NCBI GenBank assembly: GCA_963741525.1 | Contig: CAVUIW010000028.1 | Span: forward strand, 577,770-641,769 | DNA from: JANNSX01 sp963741525 | GTDB lineage: Bacteria; Pseudomonadota; Alphaproteobacteria; Rhizobiales; Hyphomicrobiaceae | Reading direction: 5' to 3' | Length of the DNA: 64,000 nucleotides | Shown here: in pieces, positions 18,028 through 25,168 of the stretch | How the letters are laid out: every line of letters begins with the position of its first letter | Numbering within the stretch: the stretch's first letter is position 1 | Notes under the pieces: generated by a model | What the model was told of the DNA's origin: nothing | Database searches by the model: none | What the model saw: the letters and a program-made list of their open reading frames with translations, nothing else | Made by a program: the position numbers and the translations under genes

Positions 18028-19203
18028 ATGACCGACCCCACCGCCCTCCGCCAATCTTTCCTCGAAGGCATGAGCCAGGCTGCCTGCACGGTGAACATCG
18101 TCACCACCGATGGCCCGGCCGGGCGGTTCGGCGTGACGGTCTCGGCGATGTCGTCGGTGTCGGCGGACTCGGCCAAGCCCTCGCTGCTCGTTTGCGTGCA
18201 TCACAAGAGCGGAGCCGCGGAAGCCATTCAGCGCAACGGCGTCTTCTGCGTGAACGTGTTGCGGGATGATCAGGCGGACGTGTCCGACACCTTCGCCGGC
18301 CGGATCAAGACGGCGGATGGCGACAAGTTCTCCTCGGCTCAATGGGTCACGCAAGCAACCGGAGCGCCGCGCATCATCGATCCGCTCGTCGCTTTCGACT
18401 GCAGGCTCGCGCAAAGCCTGCGCTATGGCTCGCATCACGTGTTCTTCGGCGAGGTCGAGGATATGTTCGTTGCCAGCGGCAGCCATCCGCTCATCTACGC
18501 CAACCGCGCCTACGGGCGGCCGGCCCGGATCGAGCCGCGTAAGGTTTCAGCGGCCGGCGCAAGCCCGGCGCTGACAATCGGTGCGCTGGTGACGCTCGCG
18601 CCCTATGTCGTGCCCGAGCTCGTCCGCCGTCTGCTCGATGCCATGCCCGGGCTCGAGGTGAAGCTCCTCGAGGCGCCTCAAACGGCGCTGGCCGACGCGC
18701 TGAGGAGCGGTGCCGTCGATGTCGCGCTCACTTACGGCTTCCAACTCGATCCGGCCTTCGAGACCGAGGCGCTGACCGAGATGCCGGCCTATGTGCTGCT
18801 GCCCGAGGCCCATCCGCTCGCCCACCAACGCAGCATATTGATCGCCGAGCTCGCCGCCGAGCCGATGATCCTCCTCGACCTGCCGATGAGCCGCGACTAC
18901 TTCCTCGGCCTCTTCACGGCCGCCGGCGTCGCGCCGAGGATCGCGTTGCGCTCGACGAGCTTCGAGACGGTGCGCGGCCTCGTCGGCCAGGGCCTCGGCT
19001 TCGCGCTGCTCGGCACGAAGCCTGCCACCGGCGTCACCTACGATGGAATGGCCGTGGCGGCCCGGCCGCTCGCCGGTGGCTCGCCCGCGAGCGAGATCGT
19101 CATGGCGCGCGCGCCCGGCCGGCCGGAGAGCGGGGCTGTCAGGGTCTTCAAGCGGGTTTGCCGGGCCTGGTTGTCGGAAACGCAAAAGGCTCCGCCGCTC
19201 TGA
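18028..19203 (+). CDS. Flavin reductase fused to LysR-type effector-binding domain
   Basis: A 391-residue two-domain protein. Residues about 1-165 are a flavin reductase domain of the HpaC/RutF type (AACTVNIVTTDGPAGRFGVT, then VSAMSSVSADSAKPSLLVCV and FFGEVEDMFV). Residues about 185-385 match the periplasmic-binding-protein-like effector domain of LysR regulators (TIGALVTLAPYVVPELVRRL, FETEALTEMPAYVLLPEAHP, GLVGQGLGFALLG). No helix-turn-helix is present, so it is probably not a DNA-binding regulator. The reductase probably feeds FADH2 or FMNH2 to the HpaB-like oxygenase upstream. The attached domain may sense the aromatic substrate (inference). GGAG lies eight bases before the ATG. Confidence 0.85.
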   Translation: MTDPTALRQSFLEGMSQAACTVNIVTTDGPAGRFGVTVSAMSSVSADSAKPSLLVCVHHKSGAAEAIQRNGVFCVNVLRDDQADVSDTFAGRIKTADGDKFSSAQWVTQATGAPRIIDPLVAFDCRLAQSLRYGSHHVFFGEVEDMFVASGSHPLIYANRAYGRPARIEPRKVSAAGASPALTIGALVTLAPYVVPELVRRLLDAMPGLEVKLLEAPQTALADALRSGAVDVALTYGFQLDPAFETEALTEMPAYVLLPEAHPLAHQRSILIAELAAEPMILLDLPMSRDYFLGLFTAAGVAPRIALRSTSFETVRGLVGQGLGFALLGTKPATGVTYDGMAVAARPLAGGSPASEIVMARAPGRPESGAVRVFKRVCRAWLSETQKAPPL

Positions 19204-19294
19204 TGCGCGCCCGAACCGATCTTGCCCTGAGGCATTAGGAACAACCCCAATCGCGCTTTTCTTTTTCCACGCTCGGGCCTAAGTTCGCGTCCAA

Positions 19295-19318
19295 GGATAA
19301 CGTTCCGGAATGTTATCC
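19295..19318. promoter_or_regulatory. 24-bp palindrome upstream of livK, putative operator
   Basis: Arms GGATAAC and GTTATCC flank a palindromic core TTCCGGAA, with a single mismatched base pair between core and arms. The centre lies 40 bases before the livK ATG. Length and symmetry suit a dimeric repressor or activator site; the regulator is not identified. Confidence 0.55.
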
Positions 19319-19346
19319 ATAAACAAGCCTAGACGGGAGAGTAGGT

Positions 19347-20546
19347 ATGAAAACTGTGTTGAAACAACTGCTTGGCGCAACCGCGGTGTCGGCTCTGATG
19401 GCAGGCTCGGCAATGGCCGGCGAAGACATCAAGCTCGGCGTTCTGCTCGGATACACGGGTCCGATCGAAAGCATTGCGCCGGTGATGGCGCAGGCGGCCG
19501 ACATGGCCATGAAGGAAGTCACCGACTCCGGTAAGCTGCTCGACGGCTCCAAGGTCACGGGTATCCGGGGTGACTCGACTTGCACCGATGCCGCCGCCGC
19601 GACTGCCGCCGCCGAGCGCCTCATCACGGCCGACAAGGTCAACGCCATCGTGGGCGCCGACTGCTCGGGCGTCACGGGTGCCACGCTGCAGAACGTTGCT
19701 CGGCCGAACGGCATCGTCATGATCTCGCCGTCGGCGACCTCGCCGGCGCTCTCGACCGCCGAAGATGATGGACTCTTCTTCCGCACGGCGCCCTCCGATG
19801 CCCGCCAGGGCGAGGTGATGGCCGAGGTCATCATGGCCCGCGGCATCAAGAAGGTGGCGGTCACCTTCACGAACAACGACTACGGCAAGGGCTTGTCGGA
19901 GGCCTTCAAGGCGTCCTTCGAGAAGGCCGGCGGCGCGGTGACGATCATCGCCGCGCACGAGGACGGCAAGGGCGACTACGCGGCCGAGGTCGGCGCGCTG
20001 GCGGCAGCTGGCGGCGACCTGCTGGTCGTTTGCGGCTACGTCGACCAGGGCGGCAAGGGTATCATCCAGAACGCGCTCGACTCGGGTGCCTTCAAGACCT
20101 TCTACCTGCCGGACGGCATGTACGGAGACTCTCTGATCGCGGCCATCGGCAAGCCGCTTGAGGGTTCCTTCGGCGACGTGCCAGGTGTCGACAATGACGG
20201 CTCGAAGAAGTTCCTCGAGCTCGCCAAAGCCGCCGGCTTCGACGGCACCTCGTCCTTCGCGCCGGAGACCTATGACGCCGCCGCACTGATCATGCTTGCC
20301 ATGCAGGCGGCGAAATCCTCGAAATCCGCCGACATCAAGGGCAAGATCCTCGAGATCGCCAACGGTCCCGGCGAGAAGATCCTCCCCGGCGATCTCGCCA
20401 AGGGTCTGGAGCTGCTGGCCGCCGGCACGGCCATCGATTACGAGGGCGCCACCGCCGTCAATCTCGTCGGCGCGGGCGAGAGCAAGGGCAACTATCGCGT
20501 CTACACCGTCAAGGACGGCAAGCAGGCGACCGACGAATACAAGTAG
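19347..20546 (+). CDS. livK: Branched-chain amino acid-type ABC transporter substrate-binding protein
   Basis: A 399-residue periplasmic binding protein with signal peptide MKTVLKQLLGATAVSALMAG and cleavage before GEDIKLGVLLGYTG. The two-lobed type I binding fold is evident from VNAIVGADCSGVTGATLQNV, KKVAVTFTNNDYGKGLSEAF and FAPETYDAAALIMLAMQAA. Ligands in this family include leucine, amides, urea and aromatic compounds; the real substrate cannot be told. The gene opens a livKGFHM operon, and the nearby aromatic monooxygenase leaves aromatic acids possible. GGGAG precedes the ATG. Confidence 0.9.
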   Translation: MKTVLKQLLGATAVSALMAGSAMAGEDIKLGVLLGYTGPIESIAPVMAQAADMAMKEVTDSGKLLDGSKVTGIRGDSTCTDAAAATAAAERLITADKVNAIVGADCSGVTGATLQNVARPNGIVMISPSATSPALSTAEDDGLFFRTAPSDARQGEVMAEVIMARGIKKVAVTFTNNDYGKGLSEAFKASFEKAGGAVTIIAAHEDGKGDYAAEVGALAAAGGDLLVVCGYVDQGGKGIIQNALDSGAFKTFYLPDGMYGDSLIAAIGKPLEGSFGDVPGVDNDGSKKFLELAKAAGFDGTSSFAPETYDAAALIMLAMQAAKSSKSADIKGKILEIANGPGEKILPGDLAKGLELLAAGTAIDYEGATAVNLVGAGESKGNYRVYTVKDGKQATDEYK

Positions 20547-20571
20547 CCGGTAGAAACTGCAGAGGACGAAA

Positions 20572-20602
20572 GCAACGGCCCGGAAACACTCCGGGCCGTT
20601 GC
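20572..20602 (+). terminator. Strong hairpin after livK (attenuator/terminator)
   Basis: A perfect 13-base stem with arms GCAACGGCCCGGA and TCCGGGCCGTTGC and loop AACAC, starting 26 bases after the livK stop. It lacks a T-tract, so it may be a 3'-stabilising or attenuating hairpin that keeps binding-protein mRNA more abundant than the downstream genes. Confidence 0.65.
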
Positions 20603-20616
20603 ACTATAGGCTTGGG

Positions 20617-20689
20617 GGGGGTCAGACCCTGCGGGTCTGACCCCCGCATTTTGAGGTCGATCGGGGTCAGACCCGCTGGGTCAGACCCC
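20617..20689. repeat. Two GGGGTCAGACCC palindromic repeats
   Basis: The first has perfect 13-base arms GGGGGTCAGACCC and GGGTCTGACCCCC around TGC (20617-20645). The second (20663-20689) contains GGGTCAGACCC twice in direct orientation, closed by GGGGTC and GACCCC. Both lie in the livK-livG gap. Confidence 0.75.
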
Positions 20690-20702
20690 CAAGGCGGGCT
20701 AC

Positions 20703-21491
20703 ATGATCGTCGTCGAAAACCTGGTGAAACGCTTCGGTGGCTTCCGGGCCGTCGATGGCGCGTCGATCGAGATCAAAACCGGCTCGATCACCGGCCTCAT
20801 CGGCCCCAACGGCGCCGGCAAGACGTCGCTGTTCAACGTGATCGCCGGCCGCTACCAGCCGACCTCCGGCCGCGTGCTGATGGATGGCGAGGACATCACC
20901 GGCCTGGCCCCGCACGTGCTCTTCCACAAAGGACTGCTGCGTACCTTCCAGATCGCGCACGAGTTCGGCTCGATGACGGTGCGCGAGAACCTGATGATAG
21001 TGCCGGGAGCCCAGGCCGGCGAGACGCTCTGGAACACCTGGTTCCGGCGCGGTCTTGTCGCCGAGGAAGAGGCGCGGATCGCCAAAAAAGCCGACGAGGT
21101 GCTCGACTTCCTGACCATCAGTCACCTCGCCGATCAGAAGGCGAGCCAGATTTCCGGCGGGCAGAAGAAGCTTCTGGAGCTCGGCCGCACCATGATGGTC
21201 GACGCCAAGATCGTCTTTCTCGACGAGGTCGGCGCCGGTGTGAACCGCACGCTTCTGAATACGATTGGCGATGCCATCGTCCGCCTCAACAAGGAGCGCG
21301 GCTACACGTTCTGCGTCATCGAGCACGACATGGATTTCATCGGCAAACTCTGCAATCCGGTCATCTGCATGGCCGAAGGCAAGGTGCTGGCCGAGGGAAC
21401 GGTCGCCGAGATCAAGAGCAACGAGCGGGTGATCGAGGCCTATCTCGGCACCGGCCTCAAGAACAAGCTGAAGGAGGAGGCCGTTGGCTGA
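20703..21491 (+). CDS. livG: LIV-type ABC transporter ATP-binding protein
   Basis: A 262-residue ABC ATPase of the LivG type. Walker A is GPNGAGKTS and the signature is QISGGQKKLLELGRTMM. The Walker B region reads IVFLDEVGAGVN, an unusual variant of the DEP(x)AG sequence with Val in place of Pro, and the H-loop is in VIEHDMDFI. It pairs with LivF under the LivH-LivM membrane dimer. The livF start codon lies inside its last codons (eight-base overlap), which implies coupled translation. Confidence 0.93.
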   Translation: MIVVENLVKRFGGFRAVDGASIEIKTGSITGLIGPNGAGKTSLFNVIAGRYQPTSGRVLMDGEDITGLAPHVLFHKGLLRTFQIAHEFGSMTVRENLMIVPGAQAGETLWNTWFRRGLVAEEEARIAKKADEVLDFLTISHLADQKASQISGGQKKLLELGRTMMVDAKIVFLDEVGAGVNRTLLNTIGDAIVRLNKERGYTFCVIEHDMDFIGKLCNPVICMAEGKVLAEGTVAEIKSNERVIEAYLGTGLKNKLKEEAVG

Positions 21492-22194
21492 GCCCTTCCT
21501 GATCGGGGAAACGATGACCGGCGGCTACGGCCCGGTCGACATCCTGCACAACTGCACCATCGCGGTCGAAAAGGGCGAGATCGCCGTCATCGTCGGTCCG
21601 AACGGGGCCGGTAAGTCGACCGCCATGAAAGCCGTCTTCGGCATGCTCAACTTGCGCGGCGGACAAGTGCGGCTCGCGGGTGAGGACATCACGGCGCTGA
21701 GCCCCCAAGCCCGCGTCGCCAAGGGCATGGCTTTCGTGCCGCAGACGCAGAACGTCTTCACGACCATGACGGTCGAGGAAAACCTCGAGATGGGCGCGTT
21801 CCTGCGCCGTGACGACATCCGTGGCACGATGGAGCAGGTCTATACGCTGTTCCCGATCCTCAAGGAGAAGCGCCGCCAGCCGGCCGGCGAGCTCTCTGGC
21901 GGTCAGCGCCAGCAGGTCGCCGTCGGCCGCGCGCTCATGACCGAGCCCAAGGTGCTGATGCTGGACGAGCCGACCGCTGGCGTCTCGCCCATTGTCATGG
22001 ATGAGCTGTTCGATCGCATCATCGAGGTGGCGCGGACCGGCATCTCGATCCTGATGGTCGAGCAGAACGCACGGCAGGCACTCGCCATCGCCGACAAGGG
22101 CTACGTGCTCGTGCAAGGCGCCAATCGGTTCACGGACACCGGCAAGGCGCTGCTCGCCGATCCGGAAGTCCGTCGCTCGTTTTTGGGAGGGTAG
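21484..22194 (+). CDS. livF: LIV-type ABC transporter ATP-binding protein
   Basis: A 236-residue ABC ATPase of the LivF type, read from a TTG overlapping the end of livG. Walker A is GPNGAGKST, the signature is ELSGGQRQQVAVGRALM, Walker B is VLMLDEPTAGVSP and the H-loop region is ILMVEQNARQAL, the LivF hallmark. The final residues VRRSFLGG match the family's usual end. The next operon gene, livH, follows only after 506 bases that hold a structured repeat. Confidence 0.93.
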   Translation: MAEPFLIGETMTGGYGPVDILHNCTIAVEKGEIAVIVGPNGAGKSTAMKAVFGMLNLRGGQVRLAGEDITALSPQARVAKGMAFVPQTQNVFTTMTVEENLEMGAFLRRDDIRGTMEQVYTLFPILKEKRRQPAGELSGGQRQQVAVGRALMTEPKVLMLDEPTAGVSPIVMDELFDRIIEVARTGISILMVEQNARQALAIADKGYVLVQGANRFTDTGKALLADPEVRRSFLGG

Positions 22195-22350
22195 GGTGAT
22201 TGCGACTTCGATCGAAGTGGCTGCAGGTTCGTCCCTGTCCCCGTCGAGAGCAGGTCTTTTGCACTCGACGCTATCCACTTCATCATCGGTCGCAGTACAA
22301 ACGAGCAGCGTCAACAGGATCACCGATAAGCCGGAACTCACCGCACACTA

Positions 22351-22562
22351 TCCTCCCCCTTTCTATGGGGGAGGACTGTTCGCCTTGGGTTTAGCGTCAG
22401 CTAAACCCTTAGGCGAACATAGGTGGGGGTGCTCGTCGGTTGCGATCGAACGCCGTATTGAATCCGCAGAAAAACAACACCCCCACCTAGGCGCGCCTAA
22501 GGACTTAGCTGCTTCGCATCTAAGTCCAAGGCGCGCGGTCCTCCCCCATCGAAGGGGGAGGA
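22351..22562. repeat. 212-bp palindromic repeat element (MITE-like) between livF and livH
   Basis: The terminal 26 bases on each side are inverted copies of one another (core CCTCCCCC...GGGGGAGG, each itself a small hairpin). A second inner pair is GGTGGGGGTG and CACCCCCACC. Two internal hairpins are closed by GTTCGCC/GGCGAAC with GGGTTTAGC/GCTAAACCC, and by GGACTTAG/CTAAGTCC. The element has no coding capacity; open frames across it are shadows. The rest of the 506-base gap shows nothing else recognisable apart from a short livH leader. Confidence 0.85.
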
Positions 22563-22700
22563 ATGCCAGTGGCGACCTCTCGGACTCCAACAAACACCTG
22601 TATGCGGTTGCCCCGCCCTCGTCGTGTCGAAGACGCGCCTCCGGCATGATGGAGTCAGGGGTGGCACGTCCGATTCAGTCTAGAACGGAAAGGCCATAGA

Positions 22701-23708
22701 GTGGACATCCTCAACGCGCTCGTCGCCTTCCTCAATTTCGTCTTCGTGCCCGCGGTTTCCTACGGCGCGCAGCTGGCGCTGGGCGCGCTCGGCGTGACGC
22801 TGATTTACGGCATCCTGCGCTTCTCGAATTTCGCCCATGCCGACAGCATGGCCTTCGGTGCGACGGTGACGATCCTCCTCACCTGGTGGATGCAAGCGGC
22901 GGGTTTGAGCTTCGGCCCGCTGCCGACAGCGTTGCTCGCGCTTCCCGTCGGGGTTCTCGCTACCGCGCTGCTGCTGCTCGGCACCGATCGCCTCGTCTAT
23001 CGCTTCTACCGTCAGAAGAAGGTCAACCCGACGCTGCTGGTCATCGTCTCGCTCGGCGTCATGTTCGTCATGAACGGGGTCGTGCGCTTCATCATCGGCG
23101 TCGACGAGCAGAATTTTTCCGATGGCGCGCGCTTCATCATCTCGGCCGGCGATTTCCGCGAGATGACCGGGCTCGACGAGGGCCTGGCCATCAAGACCGC
23201 GCAGGCGGTGACCTGGATCACGGCCGCTGCCGCCGTCTTCGCGCTATTCTGGTTCCTGCAGAATACGCGCACCGGCAAGTCGATGCGGGCCTTCTCCGAC
23301 AACGAGGACCTGGCGCTACTCTCGGGCATTAGCCCCGACCGGGTCGTCGCTGTCACCTGGATTATCACCGCAGCGCTGGCGGCGATCGCCGGCGTGCTCT
23401 ACGGGCTCGAGAAGTCCTTCAAGCCCTTCACCTACTTCCAGCTCTCGCTGCCGATCTTCGCGGCGGCCATCGTCGGCGGCATCGGCAGCCCGATCGGCGC
23501 AATCGCTGGCGGCTTTGTCATCGCGTTCAGCGAGGTGATGGTGACCTATGCCTGGCGCAAGGTCGCGGGCTACCTGCTGCCTGAGGCTTGGATGCCGGAC
23601 GGGCTCATGCAGTTGCTCTCGACCGACTACAAATTCGCGGTCAGCTTCGCGATCCTGGTGCTGGTCTTGCTCTTCATGCCGACCGGGCTCTTCCGAGGAA
23701 AATCGTGA
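22701..23708 (+). CDS. livH: LIV-type ABC transporter permease
   Basis: A 335-residue inner-membrane permease with about eight spans. The LivH-type segment ALGALGVTLIYGILRFSNFA is near the N-terminus. The late segment PIFAAAIVGGIGSPIGAIAG contains the conserved glycine-rich EAA-like loop that contacts the ATPases. The start is a GTG at 22701. The stop overlaps the livM start by one base. The upstream repeat element separates it from livF, so expression relative to livKGF may be reduced or driven by a promoter in that gap. Confidence 0.9.
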   Translation: MDILNALVAFLNFVFVPAVSYGAQLALGALGVTLIYGILRFSNFAHADSMAFGATVTILLTWWMQAAGLSFGPLPTALLALPVGVLATALLLLGTDRLVYRFYRQKKVNPTLLVIVSLGVMFVMNGVVRFIIGVDEQNFSDGARFIISAGDFREMTGLDEGLAIKTAQAVTWITAAAAVFALFWFLQNTRTGKSMRAFSDNEDLALLSGISPDRVVAVTWIITAALAAIAGVLYGLEKSFKPFTYFQLSLPIFAAAIVGGIGSPIGAIAGGFVIAFSEVMVTYAWRKVAGYLLPEAWMPDGLMQLLSTDYKFAVSFAILVLVLLFMPTGLFRGKS

Positions 23709-25057
23709 TGACGCTGCGCGCTCCACTGCTGTTTGCGATCGTCGCAGTTCTCTTCGTGGTGACCGGCATCACCATGAGCTGGAATCTGTCGCTCGCCATC
23801 CTCAACATGGCGCTCATCTCGGCCATCATGGCCATGGGCGTGAACATGCAGTGGGGCTACGCGGGCCTGTTCAACACGGGCGTCATGGGCTTCGTCGCCT
23901 TGGGCGGTTTGGCGGTCGTCATCACGTCGGCTGCGCCCGTGCCCGAGGGTTGGGCCGCGGGCGGGCCGCGATTGCTCGGCGGATTGGCGATCGGCGCCGC
24001 CACGATCGCCGCCGCCATCATTCTCTACAAGGCGATGGCGCCCGGCGCCGGTCGGGCGTTGGCGTTGATCGGGGTCCTCGTCCTCGGCGCCGTGCTGTTT
24101 CGCTGGGTGATCGATCCCGCCGTCACGGCCGTCGAAGCCTTCAACCCGGCGACAGCCGGCAATCTCGGCGGCCTCGGCCTGCCGATCCTGCTCTCCTGGC
24201 CGGTCGGCGGCGTGCTGGCGGCGATTGCCGCCTGGGCGATCGGCAAGACGGCGCTGGGGCTCAGGTCCGACTATCTCGCCATCGCCACGCTTGGCATCGC
24301 CGAGATCATTCTCGCCGTGATGAAGAACGAGGACTGGCTCGCCCGCGGCGTCAAGAACATCATCTCGCTGCCGCGCCCCGTGCCCTACGAGGTCAATCTC
24401 CAACAGGATGCGAGCTTCCTCGATTTTGCCGCCCGCTGGGGTTTCGATCCGGTGACGGGTTCCTCGATCCTCGTCAAGCTTCTCTATGCCATGCTGTTCC
24501 TCGCCGTGCTGCTCGCCATCGTCTGGCTCGCCGAAAGGGCGCTGAAGTCGCCCTGGGGCCGCATGATGCGGGCGATCCGCGACAACGAGATCGCGGCCGC
24601 CGCCATGGGCAAGGACGTGACGCGGCGGCATTTGCAGATCTTCATCCTGGGCTCGGCGGTCATCGGCATCGCGGGCGCCATGATGACGACGCTCGAAGGC
24701 CAGCTGACGCCGACCGCCTACTCGCCGCTGCGCTTCACCTTTCTCGTCTGGGTGATGGTGATCGTCGGCGGCTCGGGTAACAACTGGGGTGCGGTGCTCG
24801 GCGGCTTCCTCATCTGGTGGCTCTGGGTGATGGTCGAGCCGATGGGCTTGTGGCTCATGGCCACGATCACCTCGGGCATGCCCGACGGCTCGTGGCTCAA
24901 GGCGCATCTGCAGGAATCGGCAGCTCACATGCGGCTGCTGACGATGGGCGTGATCCTGCTGCTCGTGCTGAGATTCAGTCCGCAGGGGATTGATCCCGGA
25001 GAAGTAGGCGGCACGCGCCTCGGATTGGCCAAGCCCATCGCGGAGCCGGCCGCCTGA
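23708..25057 (+). CDS. livM: LIV-type ABC transporter permease
   Basis: A 449-residue permease, longer than the common 320-420 residues, owing to an insert of several hydrophobic segments at about residues 75-190. Core LivM features are GLFNTGVMGFVALGGLAVVI, LRSDYLAIATLGIAEIILAV and MMRAIRDNEIAAAAMGKDVT, then VWVMVIVGGSGNNWGAVLGG. The ATG at 23708 overlaps the livH stop; a GTG three bases earlier is possible. It ends the operon. Confidence 0.9.
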   Translation: MTLRAPLLFAIVAVLFVVTGITMSWNLSLAILNMALISAIMAMGVNMQWGYAGLFNTGVMGFVALGGLAVVITSAAPVPEGWAAGGPRLLGGLAIGAATIAAAIILYKAMAPGAGRALALIGVLVLGAVLFRWVIDPAVTAVEAFNPATAGNLGGLGLPILLSWPVGGVLAAIAAWAIGKTALGLRSDYLAIATLGIAEIILAVMKNEDWLARGVKNIISLPRPVPYEVNLQQDASFLDFAARWGFDPVTGSSILVKLLYAMLFLAVLLAIVWLAERALKSPWGRMMRAIRDNEIAAAAMGKDVTRRHLQIFILGSAVIGIAGAMMTTLEGQLTPTAYSPLRFTFLVWVMVIVGGSGNNWGAVLGGFLIWWLWVMVEPMGLWLMATITSGMPDGSWLKAHLQESAAHMRLLTMGVILLLVLRFSPQGIDPGEVGGTRLGLAKPIAEPAA

Positions 25058-25168
25058 CCAGAGACCTCTCCGTTAGGGTAAACCGCGATTGCCGTTTGTC
25101 GAGGCGCGAGCCTTGCAAGACGTTCGCGTGGTGCGATGCACTTACCATCGCCAACGGAGCGAACGGCC

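Noticed and set aside
22196..22699. Reading frames of up to 167 codons in the livF-livH gap
   Set aside because: They run through a palindromic repeat, have no family features and overlap on both strands.
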